Assembly (NCBI RefSeq): GCF_001499995.1
Contig: NZ_LQIU01000016.1
Location: 21,983 to 85,982 of the forward strand
Length of the DNA: 64,000 nt
Direction of reading: 5' to 3'
Source: Mycobacterium sp. IS-1496
GTDB taxonomy: Bacteria; Actinomycetota; Actinomycetes; Mycobacteriales; Mycobacteriaceae
Shown: positions 42,734 through 54,602 of the stretch, one piece after another
How positions within the stretch are numbered: position 1 is the first letter of the stretch
How the letters are laid out: each line of letters opens with the position of its first letter
Program-made: the position numbers and the translations under genes
Notes under the pieces: model-generated
Databases searched by the model: none
What the model saw: the letters and a program-made list of their open reading frames with translations, nothing else
What the model was told of the DNA's origin: nothing

Positions 42734-43414
42734 CTAGAGGGAACCCAGGATCTGGTTCATCGTGTCGATCTCCTTTCGCTGGCTACTCACGATCGACTCG
42801 GCCAACGCGATCGTGTCCGGGAACTGGCCGTTGTCGATCTCGTTCTGCGCCATCGTGATCGCACCCTCGTGATGCCTGATCATCTGGGTGAGGAACAATC
42901 TGCTCGCCTCCACGCCCCTGGCGTTCTGCAGCGCCTGCATCTCGGCCGGGGACATCATCCCGTCCATGCCGGGCATCCCGTTCATCGCAGGCATTCCAGG
43001 CATTCCAGGCATCATGGATCCGCCGGGCATACCACCGTGATGTGGCCCCATGTCCGTGCGCGGGGCGTTCGGCCCCGGCATGCCCCACTGATCGACCCAG
43101 CCCTGCATCTGCTCGATCTCCGGGCCCTGCGCGGCCTTGATCTGCTTCGCCATCTCGACTACTCGCGGATCGACACCCGGCTTGGCGGTGACCATGTCGC
43201 TCATCTCGATCGCCTGCCGGTGGTGCGGGATCATATGGTGCGCGAACATCACGTCGGTCTGGTTGTGCGCCGCGGCGGGGGCCACGGACGACGTCTGAAC
43301 GGGTGCCGGCGACGGTGCCGCGGCCTGCTCGTTGCCGGAATCGCCACACGATGCGAGCACCGTCACCAGCGCCGCCGCAGCCGCTCCGAACACACGACTT
43401 CTGTTGCGGTTCAA
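42734..43414 (-). CDS. DUF305 lipoprotein with Met-rich segment
   Basis: A 226-residue exported protein. The lipobox is VTVLASCGDS. Two DUF305 segments are seen: DVMFAHHMIPHHRQAIEMSD and FLTQMIRHHEGAITMAQNEI, with His and Met residues suited to copper. Between them sits a Met/Gly/Pro-rich insert (roughly GGSMMPGMPGMPAMNGMPGM) typical of Cu(I)-binding loops. The start is TTG at 43414, chosen because GGAGGG lies about six bases upstream and the frame then opens with the signal peptide. It is divergent from the P1B ATPase gene. A periplasmic copper-handling role is inferred. Confidence 0.85.
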   Translation of the reverse strand: MNRNRSRVFGAAAAALVTVLASCGDSGNEQAAAPSPAPVQTSSVAPAAAHNQTDVMFAHHMIPHHRQAIEMSDMVTAKPGVDPRVVEMAKQIKAAQGPEIEQMQGWVDQWGMPGPNAPRTDMGPHHGGMPGGSMMPGMPGMPAMNGMPGMDGMMSPAEMQALQNARGVEASRLFLTQMIRHHEGAITMAQNEIDNGQFPDTIALAESIVSSQRKEIDTMNQILGSL

Positions 43415-43480
43415 GCTCTTCCCTCCATCGTCGGACAGTCGACACAAGCCTGACCGACGGACGTGGAGCCGCGCTGGTGG

Positions 43481-43502
43481 TTCTGTGAAGATTCTGTATA
43501 GA
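43481..43502. promoter_or_regulatory. Tandem 11-bp repeats, OmpR-type site candidate
   Basis: TTCTGTGAAGA and TTCTGTATAGA are adjacent 11-mers agreeing at 9 of 11 bases, in the divergent region between the DUF305 and P1B ATPase genes. Direct repeats with one-helical-turn spacing are typical for OmpR/PhoB-family response regulators, as in copper-sensing CopR systems. No sensor or regulator gene is adjacent. Confidence 0.5.
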
Positions 43503-43585
43503 AACGCGTGACCGGTCTGGCGCCGCTCCGCCCTCCCGCATACTCGACCGAGGTCGTCACCGAGTCTGCGGCCCTGAGGAGCAGC

Positions 43586-45655
<2,070 letters not shown>

Positions 45656-45666
45656 ACCCGCCGACG

Positions 45667-46410
45667 CTAGTGGGCGTGATCGCCGTGACCGGTGTCGAGC
45701 GGCGTCGGGACCTCGGCCGGTGCCGGTGCCTCGGGTGCGCCGGCCGGCTCGGGGTTCGGCGCTGGGGCGGCCGGCGGTTCACGATGGTGATCCTGGTGAC
45801 CCTCAACATGTTTGACGATCGGCCCATGGTGGTGCGCTTCGGCCTCGGCCGGTGCGTGGTGGCCGTGCCGAAGACCCGAGGCCACTCCCACGGTGGACGC
45901 CAGCGTGACGACGCCTGCGGCGCCGAGCAGCACCAGCGCGTTGGCGAATGCGGGGATCGGCTGACCGTAGCGGCCTCGGTACACGACCCAGCCGGCTCCC
46001 ATGACGACGTAGATCTGCAGCAGCAGGGCGCAGAGGTCCGCGGCCTGTGCCAGTTCGGCGTCGCCGGCGTGCGGGCCGAACGGCGCTCCCGCAGTCCTCG
46101 ACACCGCCCACAGGGCGACCGCTCCGACATTGAGCAGGATGCCGGCGGCGAGCACCGACGTGGTGGCCAGGCCCAGCACGACGAACGCCCAGATCAGTTG
46201 GAAGACCGCGATCGCGACGAAGAACAGGCCTGCCGGCGGCCACTCCTGCCAGTGCGCCGGCACGACGGCGAAGTGGATGACCGCCGCGCCCAGCGAGGCG
46301 AGCGCCGCCAGACGAGCCGCCAGCTTGCTGTCCGTCTTCGTCGCTGCTCTGGGTGACACCCGTCCGATGGTGACAGCCCCGTCGGGTTTTGCAGTGGTGT
46401 GACACCACAT
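45667..46410 (-). CDS. Membrane protein with His-rich tail
   Basis: About 247 residues with five or six hydrophobic segments (LAALASLGAAVIHFAVVP, GLFFVAIAVFQLIWAFVVLG and others), with two His/Trp residues (VIHF and HWQEW) near the first. The C-terminal roughly 70 residues are rich in His, Pro and Ala (GHHAPAEAEAHHHGPI, then HQDHHREPP and HGDHAH). I recognise no named family. A GTG at 46362 is an alternative start. The His-rich tail and the adjacent P1B ATPase suggest metal handling, but this is inference. Confidence 0.75.
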   Translation of the reverse strand: MWCHTTAKPDGAVTIGRVSPRAATKTDSKLAARLAALASLGAAVIHFAVVPAHWQEWPPAGLFFVAIAVFQLIWAFVVLGLATTSVLAAGILLNVGAVALWAVSRTAGAPFGPHAGDAELAQAADLCALLLQIYVVMGAGWVVYRGRYGQPIPAFANALVLLGAAGVVTLASTVGVASGLRHGHHAPAEAEAHHHGPIVKHVEGHQDHHREPPAAPAPNPEPAGAPEAPAPAEVPTPLDTGHGDHAH

Positions 46411-46447
46411 CTCAACCCGACCGAGATTCGCCTGTCATCCGGCCGGG

Positions 46448-48198
<1,751 letters not shown>

Positions 48199-48237
48199 CT
48201 CCGCGTCCTTTCGATGGGGTGGCTCGACAATTCGCCG

Positions 48238-48253
48238 ATACCACGGGGGGTAT
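48238..48253. promoter_or_regulatory. CstR/CsoR-type box 1
   Basis: ATACCACGGGGGGTAT, a G-tract pseudo-palindrome of the kind bound by CsoR/CstR proteins (ATACCC-NN-GGGGTAT type), 40 bases upstream of the rhodanese start. It is the nearest of three boxes to the minus-strand operon. Confidence 0.8.
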
Positions 48254-48272
48254 ATTGGCGCCCATCGTACAC

Positions 48273-48288
48273 ATACCCCAGGGGGTAC
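48273..48288. promoter_or_regulatory. CstR/CsoR-type box 2
   Basis: ATACCCCAGGGGGTAC in the centre of the divergent region. Starts of boxes 1 and 2 are 35 bases apart. Confidence 0.8.
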
Positions 48289-48327
48289 ATGCAAGGAGGA
48301 ATTTTTCTACCCCATCCTGCCCTTGAC

Positions 48328-48343
48328 ATACCCATAGGGGTAT
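48328..48343. promoter_or_regulatory. CstR/CsoR-type box 3 at the plus-strand promoter
   Basis: ATACCCATAGGGGTAT, nearly perfectly symmetrical. It overlaps the end of a TTGACA (48323-48328) that is a good -35 for the persulfide dioxygenase gene starting at 48400. A CAGGCT 18 bases further is a possible -10. Occupancy would block the promoter. Confidence 0.8.
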
Positions 48344-48399
48344 AGCCAGGCTGTGAAGCAACAGCCCTCACCCACCGCCCGAACGGAAGGACCGTCACC

Positions 48400-49779
48400 A
48401 TGAGATTCACCCAGTACTACCTGGACTGCCTGTCGCATGCGTCGTACCTGATCGCCGACGAAAACACCGGCCGCGCAGTCGTTGTCGACCCACAGCGGGA
48501 CGTCTCGGAGTACCTGGCCGACGCCAGGGAGGCCGGCTACACGATCGAACTGGTCATCGAGACCCACTTCCACGCCGACTTCCTGTCCGGCCACCTGGAG
48601 CTGGCGAAGGCCACCGGCGCGAAGATCGTGTACTCCGCCGTCGCCGAGACGGAGTTCGAGTCGATGGGGGTGGCCGACGGCGAGCGATACTCATTGGGTG
48701 ACGTGACGCTGGAGTTCCGGCACACCCCCGGCCACACACCCGAGTCGATGAGCATCGTGGTCTACGAGCACGCCGACGACGAGGTTCCCTACGGCGTGAT
48801 GACCGGCGATGCGCTGTTCATCGGCGACGTCGGCCGGCCCGACCTGCTGGCCTCGATCGGCTTCACCCGCGAGGAACTGGCCGAGAAGCTGTACGACTCG
48901 CTGCACAACAAGCTGATGACCCTGCCCGACGCCACCCGGGTGTACCCGGCGCACGGTGCGGGCTCGGCCTGTGGCAAGAACCTCTCCACCGACCTGTGGT
49001 CGACCATCGGCGACCAGAAGGAGACGAACTACGCGCTGCGCGCTCCCGACAAGGCCACCTTCATGGACCTGGTGACCGAGGGGCAGCCGCCGGCGCCGAG
49101 CTACTTCGTCTACGACGCGGTCCTCAACCGCAAGGAGCGCGACCTGCTGGACGAGACCAAGATGCCGCCGGCGATGACCTATGAGCAGGTGCGCGATGCG
49201 ATGAAGGCGGGCGCGATCCTGGTCGACGGGCGCGGGCCCGAGGAGTTCGCGCTGGGCCACCTGCGTGGCGCCGTCAACATCGGGCTGGAGGGCCGCTACG
49301 CCGAGTTCGCCGGATCGGTGGTGCCCACCGACGTCGACATCGTGCTGTTCACCGAGCCGGGCCAGGAGCTGGAAGGCAAGAACCGGCTCGCCCGAATCGG
49401 TTTCGACCGGGTGATCGGCTACGTGGAACGGCCGTTCGAGGTGATGTTCGACCATCAGGACGAGGTCCAGATGGCGTCCCGGTTGACGGCCAAGGCGTTC
49501 GACGAGCGCATCGCGGAGCTGTCCGATCTGCAGATCGTCGACGTGCGCAATCCGGGTGAGGTCGCCGCGGGCACCATCCCGAACGCCCTCACCATCCCGG
49601 TGGGTCAGCTGCCCGCCCGGCTGAACGAGCTGGATCCGGCCAAGCCGACCGTCGTGTACTGCGCCGGCGGGTACCGATCCTCGGTGGCCGCAAGCCTGTT
49701 GCGGCAGAACGGCTTCGGCGACGTCAGCGACATCCTGGGCGGTTTCAACGCCTGGGACGAATCGCACCAGAGCGCCTGA
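48400..49779 (+). CDS. Persulfide dioxygenase-rhodanese fusion (CstB/ETHE1-like)
   Basis: A 459-residue fusion. The N-terminal metallo-beta-lactamase domain (1 to about 240) has YLDCLSHASYLIAD, HFHADFLSGHLELA, TPGHTPES and YPAHGAGSACGKN, the iron site of ETHE1-type persulfide dioxygenases that oxidise glutathione- or mycothiol-type persulfide to sulfite. A first rhodanese-like domain (VDGRGPEEFALGHLRGAVNI) lacks a catalytic Cys at its loop (VLFTEPGQ). The C-terminal rhodanese (VDVRNPGEVAAGTIPNA) has the active VVYCAGGYRSS. This three-domain plan is that of S. aureus CstB. It is divergent from the rhodanese operon and followed 14 bases later by the quinone oxidoreductase gene. Confidence 0.95.
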   Translation: MRFTQYYLDCLSHASYLIADENTGRAVVVDPQRDVSEYLADAREAGYTIELVIETHFHADFLSGHLELAKATGAKIVYSAVAETEFESMGVADGERYSLGDVTLEFRHTPGHTPESMSIVVYEHADDEVPYGVMTGDALFIGDVGRPDLLASIGFTREELAEKLYDSLHNKLMTLPDATRVYPAHGAGSACGKNLSTDLWSTIGDQKETNYALRAPDKATFMDLVTEGQPPAPSYFVYDAVLNRKERDLLDETKMPPAMTYEQVRDAMKAGAILVDGRGPEEFALGHLRGAVNIGLEGRYAEFAGSVVPTDVDIVLFTEPGQELEGKNRLARIGFDRVIGYVERPFEVMFDHQDEVQMASRLTAKAFDERIAELSDLQIVDVRNPGEVAAGTIPNALTIPVGQLPARLNELDPAKPTVVYCAGGYRSSVAASLLRQNGFGDVSDILGGFNAWDESHQSA

Positions 49780-49793
49780 GGGGAGACAAGACC

Positions 49794-50990
49794 ATGACCG
49801 ACAAGCACCGGATCGTCATCGTCGGCGGGGGAACCGCCGGCATCTCGGTCGCCGCCCGCCTGCTGCGCAGGAGCCACTCCGACGTGGCCGTCATCGAACC
49901 GTCCGACACGCACTACTACCAACCGCTGTGGACGCTCGTCGGGGGCGGGCAGGCGAAGGCGTCGACGACCGCTCGCCCCGAGGCCTCGGTGATGCCCGAC
50001 GGCGCGACATGGATCAAGAATGCGGCGGCGTCGGTCGATCCGGACAACAACGCGGTCACCTGCGTCGACGGGGCGGTCTACGAGTACGACGTGCTCGTCG
50101 TCAGCCCGGGCATCCAGCTGGACTGGAACCGCACCGAGGGGTTGGAGGACGCACTCGGCAAGGACGGGGTGTCATCGAACTACCGATACGACCTGGCGCC
50201 CCGCACCTGGGAGTTCATCCGCGACCTGCGCTCCGGCAGTGCGGTGTTCGCGATGCCGTCGGGTCCGATCAAGTGCGCGGGCGCGCCCCAGAAGATCGCC
50301 TACCTGGCGGCCGACCACTGGCGCAAGCAGGGAGTGCTCGACGACATCGACGTGCACCTGGTGGTGCCCACCCCACGGTTGTTCGGCATCCCCGCCATCG
50401 CCGACAACCTCGACGCGATCGCCGCCGACTACGGCATCACCGTGCACACCGGAGCCGAGGTGACCTCCGTCGACGCCGCGGCGCACAAGGTGCGCCTCAC
50501 CCACGCCGGCGGCGGGGGAGCCGACACCGTCCTGGCGTACGACGTGTTGCACGCCGTGCCCCGCCAGTCGGCACCGGACTGGATCAAGGCCGGCCCGCTG
50601 TCGACGGGCGATGCGAACGGATACGTCGAGATCGACAAGCACACCATGCAACACGTGCGGTATCCCAACGTGTTCAGCCTCGGCGACGCGGGATCGTCCC
50701 CGAACTCCAAGACCGGTGCCGCGATCCGCAAGCAGGCCCCGGTGGTGGTCGACAACATCGAGTCGTTCCTGGGCGGCCGGCCGGTGACCGCCTCGTACAA
50801 CGGTTACGGCTCGTGTCCGATCGTCACCTCGTCGCACGCCATGCTGCTGGCGGAGTTCGACTACGACTTGAACGTGACGCCGTCGCTGCCGCTGCTCGAC
50901 CCGACCAGACCGCATCGCAGCTACTGGTACCTCAAGAAGTACGGGCTGCCGTGGATGTACTGGAATCTGATGCTCAAGGGCCTCGCCTAG
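49794..50990 (+). CDS. sqr: Sulfide:quinone oxidoreductase
   Basis: A 398-residue flavoprotein that oxidises sulfide to sulfane sulfur and passes electrons to menaquinone at the membrane. The FAD site is RIVIVGGGTAGISVAARLL. HYYQPLWTLVGGG and the cysteine-containing GPIKCAGAPQKIAYLAADHW and GYGSCPIVTSSH segments match SQR active-site regions. A second GDAGSSPNSKTGAAIRKQAP near the C-terminus binds FAD and quinone. It makes persulfide, the substrate of the upstream gene, so the plus-strand operon is a complete sulfide-to-sulfite route. Confidence 0.93.
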   Translation: MTDKHRIVIVGGGTAGISVAARLLRRSHSDVAVIEPSDTHYYQPLWTLVGGGQAKASTTARPEASVMPDGATWIKNAAASVDPDNNAVTCVDGAVYEYDVLVVSPGIQLDWNRTEGLEDALGKDGVSSNYRYDLAPRTWEFIRDLRSGSAVFAMPSGPIKCAGAPQKIAYLAADHWRKQGVLDDIDVHLVVPTPRLFGIPAIADNLDAIAADYGITVHTGAEVTSVDAAAHKVRLTHAGGGGADTVLAYDVLHAVPRQSAPDWIKAGPLSTGDANGYVEIDKHTMQHVRYPNVFSLGDAGSSPNSKTGAAIRKQAPVVVDNIESFLGGRPVTASYNGYGSCPIVTSSHAMLLAEFDYDLNVTPSLPLLDPTRPHRSYWYLKKYGLPWMYWNLMLKGLA

Positions 50991-51005
50991 CGATCCGCCT
51001 GCACG

Positions 51006-51440
51006 TCAACGGGTCCCGGGGCTCGGCAGCAACGGGTCGAGGAGCCTCAGCTCCGCTCTGCTCACCCAGGACGGATTGGACTGCTGGGGGGACCGGAAGA
51101 CCTCCATCGACTGCAACCCCGGGATCGCGAGGAGTTCGGTGGCGGTCACGGGCGTCGCGAACAACGGGATGTGCACGGGTAGGTGCAGCCGGCCGTCGCC
51201 CGTTGTCGGCTCGCCGGTGACGTGGCCCGCACCCCAGAAGCCTCGCTGCGGGTGCGCGGACACCCAGAACAGGGCGCGCTGACCGGGCCGGATGAGCTGT
51301 GACCGGTAGTTGTCGGCGACGCACCAGTGCGGTGTCGTCTCGCCCGCCGTACGCATGGCGTCGAGGGGTGTCTTGTGCGGATTGCACTTGATCACCCAGG
51401 CGCCCAGGGCCTCGAGGGTCACGCTGCGTTTCGTGGGCAC
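51006..51440 (-). CDS. EVE/PUA-like domain protein
   Basis: About 144 residues. It starts at a GTG at 51440, preceded by AGGAGG, with VPTKRSVTLEALGAWVIKCN. The segments WVIKCNPHKTPLDAM, WCVADNYRSQLIRPGQRALF and VSAHPQRGFWGAGHVTGEPT have the shape of EVE domains (PUA-like small beta-barrels that bind modified bases). The match is by pattern and not certain. It is convergent with the sulfide operon and has no obvious partner. Confidence 0.6.
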   Translation of the reverse strand: MPTKRSVTLEALGAWVIKCNPHKTPLDAMRTAGETTPHWCVADNYRSQLIRPGQRALFWVSAHPQRGFWGAGHVTGEPTTGDGRLHLPVHIPLFATPVTATELLAIPGLQSMEVFRSPQQSNPSWVSRAELRLLDPLLPSPGTR

Positions 51441-51693
51441 AGGTCGATCCTCCTGCCGGACGGTGCGGTCGCAGACCGAGTAGGGTTCGCCTGCGATGCC
51501 CGAACTCGACGGATACAAACGGTGACGAGTCGACTCGACGTCCTGATCGCCTCCCACCTCGACGGCGGGGAGCTGCGCAACCGATACGACCACGACGCGG
51601 GGTACTGACGCAGCGCCGAAGATCGTCGCGGCTACCCTTCCGGGTGAGTGCCAACCGCTCGACGGCGCCGGCCCGACCCAGGAGAAGTTCGAT
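51441..51693. other. Short divergent intergenic region
   Basis: About 250 bases between the EVE-like gene and the SCO6745-like gene. No gene is supported here. A GC-rich stretch without clear symmetry is all I see. Confidence 0.35.
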
Positions 51694-52452
51694 ATGAGCG
51701 TTGACGATGTGCTCGATGCCGCCGCAACCGCCGGAGCGGCGATAGAGCAGGCGGTGGCGGTGTTCATGCTCCACCCGGAGACCTACGGTGGGAGCGTCGC
51801 GGCCGGTTACCAGAACCCGTTGGCCGGTTACGTGGCCGGCCGGGGCGGCGTCCTCGGTGAGGCCACCGGGGCGACCGTCAGCGCGGTGTTCGCGGTGTTC
51901 GAGCCGACGGGCCTGGCGGCGCTGTGGGACGAGGGCGTCGCGGTGCGCGGAGCGGCCGGTGCCGCGGAGGTGTACTGGAATCAGACCGCGGAGTTCGGCC
52001 GCAAGTACCTGGCCGGTGCCGAGGGACTGGAACGCCTCGCCGCGCTGGGGGAGAAGCTCATCGCGGCGACGCCGATCGGGGGACTACCGCTGTTCGCCGG
52101 CTGGCGTGCGATGCCGCTGGCCGACGACGCCCCGGCCCGGGCGCTGCAGGTGATGTTCGTGCTGCGGGAACTGCGCGCCGGACTGCACTTCAACGCGTTG
52201 TCGCTCACGGGTGTCACCCCGATCGAAGCGCACATGCTCAACAAGGGGCCGAAATACGCCGCGATGTTCGGCTGGCCCGAACCGTTCGCCGACGGTGCGG
52301 ACAAGAAGGACCGCTACGACGAGGCCGAGCAGGCCACCAACCGGCGGATGGCCGAGATCTTCACGGCTGGACTGGATTCCACCGAGGCCGAGGAGCTCGC
52401 CCGGCTGAGCACTGCGGCCCTGGCGTCGTTGAAGGCGAACGTCCCGCGCTGA
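51694..52452 (+). CDS. SCO6745/SalK-like helical protein
   Basis: A 252-residue mostly helical protein. Features are YQNPLAGYVAGRGGVLGEAT, then FEPTGLAALWDEGVAV, the segment LRELRAGLHFNALSLTGVTP and ERMLNK-like text reading EAHMLNKGPKYAAMFGWPEP. This pattern resembles the SCO6745 family, which includes SalK-type proteins without a settled biochemical role; I am moderately sure. The stop is one base from the heme oxygenase start, so the two are translationally coupled. A link to heme or iron is inference. Confidence 0.6.
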   Translation: MSVDDVLDAAATAGAAIEQAVAVFMLHPETYGGSVAAGYQNPLAGYVAGRGGVLGEATGATVSAVFAVFEPTGLAALWDEGVAVRGAAGAAEVYWNQTAEFGRKYLAGAEGLERLAALGEKLIAATPIGGLPLFAGWRAMPLADDAPARALQVMFVLRELRAGLHFNALSLTGVTPIEAHMLNKGPKYAAMFGWPEPFADGADKKDRYDEAEQATNRRMAEIFTAGLDSTEAEELARLSTAALASLKANVPR

Positions 52453-52453
52453 G

Positions 52454-53110
52454 ATGAACCGCGCCGACCACCCGAACCGCACCGCGTGGCCGTTGTCCGT
52501 CGCGATCAAGGAGGGCTCGGCTGCCGAACACGCCGCCGCCGAGCAGTCACCGTTCGTCACGGAACTTCTGGCCGGCCGGGTCAATGAGGCCGGTTACGCC
52601 GAGTACCTGGTGCGTCTGCGGGTGATCTACGAAGCCCTGGAGGACGCCGTCCGCGCCCGTCGCGACGACCCGCTCGTCGCCGCCATCCACGATCCGGTGC
52701 TCGAACGCCTACCGGCCATCGACGCGGATCTCGAGCACTGGGCCCCCGGTACGCGCCGCGACACCGATTCGCCTGCCGCACAACGCTATCGGAATCGTAT
52801 CGTCGAATCATCGTGGGGCGGTGCGCTACTGGCCCACCACTACACCCGATACCTCGGCGACCTGTCCGGTGGGCAGGCCATGGGCAGGATCCTCGACCGC
52901 GAATTCGGTCTCGGCGGTGCGGGGCTGGCCTTCTACGACTTCGGCCTTCGGGTGAAGCCCTACAAGGACGGATACCGGAACCGCCTCGACGGGCTGCGGC
53001 TGGACGCCGCGGACACCGAGCGGGTGGTGGACGAGGTGAAGGTGGCCTTCGGCCTCAATCAGGCGTTGTTCGACGAACTGGCCGCTGAGCTACCGAGGTT
53101 CCGCCGCTGA
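52454..53110 (+). CDS. Heme oxygenase (biliverdin-producing)
   Basis: A 218-residue canonical alpha-helical heme oxygenase. The proximal His is in KEGSAAEHAAAEQSPF (residue 26), and the distal helix is AHHYTRYLGDLSGGQAMGRI, with the glycine kink that lets oxygen in. The C-terminal FGLRVKPYKDGYRNRLD is also family-typical. It cleaves heme to biliverdin, CO and iron. This is the HO-1 type, unlike the MhuD type of M. tuberculosis. Its last 52 bases overlap the 3' end of the convergent TspO-like gene. Confidence 0.95.
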   Translation: MNRADHPNRTAWPLSVAIKEGSAAEHAAAEQSPFVTELLAGRVNEAGYAEYLVRLRVIYEALEDAVRARRDDPLVAAIHDPVLERLPAIDADLEHWAPGTRRDTDSPAAQRYRNRIVESSWGGALLAHHYTRYLGDLSGGQAMGRILDREFGLGGAGLAFYDFGLRVKPYKDGYRNRLDGLRLDAADTERVVDEVKVAFGLNQALFDELAAELPRFRR

Positions 53111-53901
53111 CCGGTCCGATTGCGCCGCATGACGACGAGCAGGCTCACGGCCAGCGCCGCCGCACCGGCCAGTGACACGATCAGGATCGACGTGGTCTCG
53201 TGCAGGCGCACCGCGATGCCGATCAGCGCCCAGATGAGCACCAGCGCATAGGCGATGTCGCGCTGCAGGAACGTCATCGTCAAGCCGAGCGCGGCCGCCA
53301 CCAGCACCATGATGGTGCCCCATGTCGGCTCGGCGAGGCCGAATCCGTTCCAGCCCGCGTCGTCGAGCGTGATGGTGGCGTTGGCGATCGTGGCGACCGA
53401 GATCCAGCCCAGATACACCCGGAACGGGATGTGCACCGTCCAGCGCTCGACCGTCGAAGCCGGCGGACGGGCGGCCTGCAGGCGGTAGATGACGATCAGC
53501 GTGCCCAGCAGCACCAGCATCAGCAGCATGCTCAACGGAAAGAGGTTGTAGTGCCACGCGAACAGCCACGAGCAGTTGGCCGCGGCGGTGAGCAGATACC
53601 ACGGAGCGATCGCCCGCGCCGCGCCGCTGTCCGGCCGCCCCCGGGCCAGGGTCAGGCTCAGGTAGACGCTGTATGCGATGAGCCCGAGATAGATGACGCT
53701 CCAGATCGAGAACACGTACCCGGCGGGGACGAAGTAGACCTCGAAGCGGCGGGTGACATCGCCGGTGGTCTGGCCGTTGATCGGCAAGCCGTTGGCGAGA
53801 TAGTTGACGAACAGCGTGGCCGCCGTCGCCAGGCTGACGGCGACCGGCAACAACAACGTCGACGCCGTTGTCGACCGGCTGTCGACGGTCCGACCGGACA
53901 T
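53059..53901 (-). CDS. TspO-like (tryptophan-rich sensory) membrane protein
   Basis: About 280 residues with eight or so membrane segments. Trp- and aromatic-rich helices include YFVPAGYVFSIWSVIYLGLI, APWYLLTAAANCSWLFAWHY, FRVYLGWISVATIANATITL and GLAEPTWGTIMVLVAAALGL. This resembles the longer actinobacterial tryptophan-rich sensory proteins related to TspO, which bind and can degrade porphyrins. The start is the ATG at 53901. It is convergent with heme oxygenase and overlaps it by 52 bases, so their transcripts can pair. A shared role in tetrapyrrole handling is inferred. Confidence 0.78.
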   Translation of the reverse strand: MSGRTVDSRSTTASTLLLPVAVSLATAATLFVNYLANGLPINGQTTGDVTRRFEVYFVPAGYVFSIWSVIYLGLIAYSVYLSLTLARGRPDSGAARAIAPWYLLTAAANCSWLFAWHYNLFPLSMLLMLVLLGTLIVIYRLQAARPPASTVERWTVHIPFRVYLGWISVATIANATITLDDAGWNGFGLAEPTWGTIMVLVAAALGLTMTFLQRDIAYALVLIWALIGIAVRLHETTSILIVSLAGAAALAVSLLVVMRRNRTGQRRNLGSSAASSSNNA

Positions 53902-53927
53902 GGGTGAGCTCCTCTTCAGGTGGGGTG

Positions 53928-54524
53928 TCAGGGAGATGCCCGTTGGGGGCGATTTCGAACCGCCGCGTGCACCGCCGCCTGCACCCCGTGGCCGGCGCAC
54001 ACGATGGGTTCGACGGAGCGCAGCGTGCGGCACAGGACGAAGGCGCCCTCGAGGGCGGTCAGCGTGATGGTCGCCAACCGGCGGCACTCCTCCTCGGAGA
54101 TGTCGAGCCTGCCGAACCACGCCGCCAGGCCGGTGAGCCAGTTCTCGAAGACCTCCGCCGCCTCGATTCGGAGTCGCTCGTTGGTGCTGGCCACCTCCAG
54201 CGCGATGGTCTCGATCGAACACGCTTCACCGTAATCCTGGGCCTCGAGGTCCTCACCCGCCTTCTCGAACAACTGGGGGATACCGTCGAGCGGGTCGATG
54301 TCCGCCAACTGCGCGCCGACGAACTCGCCGTACCGAATGCCTTCGCGGCGAATGACTTCCACACTGATGGCCTCTTTGCCGCCGGGGAAGTGGTGGTAGA
54401 TCGATCCGAACGGCGCCTGCGCCGCGGCCGAGATCTGCTTGAGGCCGGTGGCCGGCATGCCCTGACGTCGGTACAGCTCGGCCGTCGCGTCGAGGATCCG
54501 GCTGCGGGTGGACGGATCTGCCAT
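53928..54524 (-). CDS. TetR-family regulator
   Basis: A 198-residue TetR protein. The helix-turn-helix is RILDATAELYRRQGMPATGL, then KQISAAAQAPFGSIYHHFPG and GKEAISVEVIRREG. The C-terminal part has CSIETIALEVASTNERLRIE, like the TetR_C group of LmrA/YxaF-type regulators. The ATG at 54524 gives MADPSTRSRI. It is divergent from the alpha/beta hydrolase gene, and a 16-base partly symmetrical site lies between them. The TspO-like gene is 26 bases downstream on the same strand and may be co-transcribed. Confidence 0.92.
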   Translation of the reverse strand: MADPSTRSRILDATAELYRRQGMPATGLKQISAAAQAPFGSIYHHFPGGKEAISVEVIRREGIRYGEFVGAQLADIDPLDGIPQLFEKAGEDLEAQDYGEACSIETIALEVASTNERLRIEAAEVFENWLTGLAAWFGRLDISEEECRRLATITLTALEGAFVLCRTLRSVEPIVCAGHGVQAAVHAAVRNRPQRASP

Positions 54525-54574
54525 GGCGTCTCCTTCTTGCGCTTCGTGCCCCGACAGCATATCGTCCGGGTAAG

Positions 54575-54590
54575 TAGAACGATCTATCTA
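54575..54590. promoter_or_regulatory. TetR operator candidate
   Basis: TAGAACGATCTATCTA matches its own reverse complement at 12 of 16 positions (arms TAGA/TCTA and central GATC). It lies between the divergent TetR and hydrolase genes, 12 bases before the hydrolase GTG. Confidence 0.5.
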
Positions 54591-54602
54591 GGAGGCGACG
54601 AC

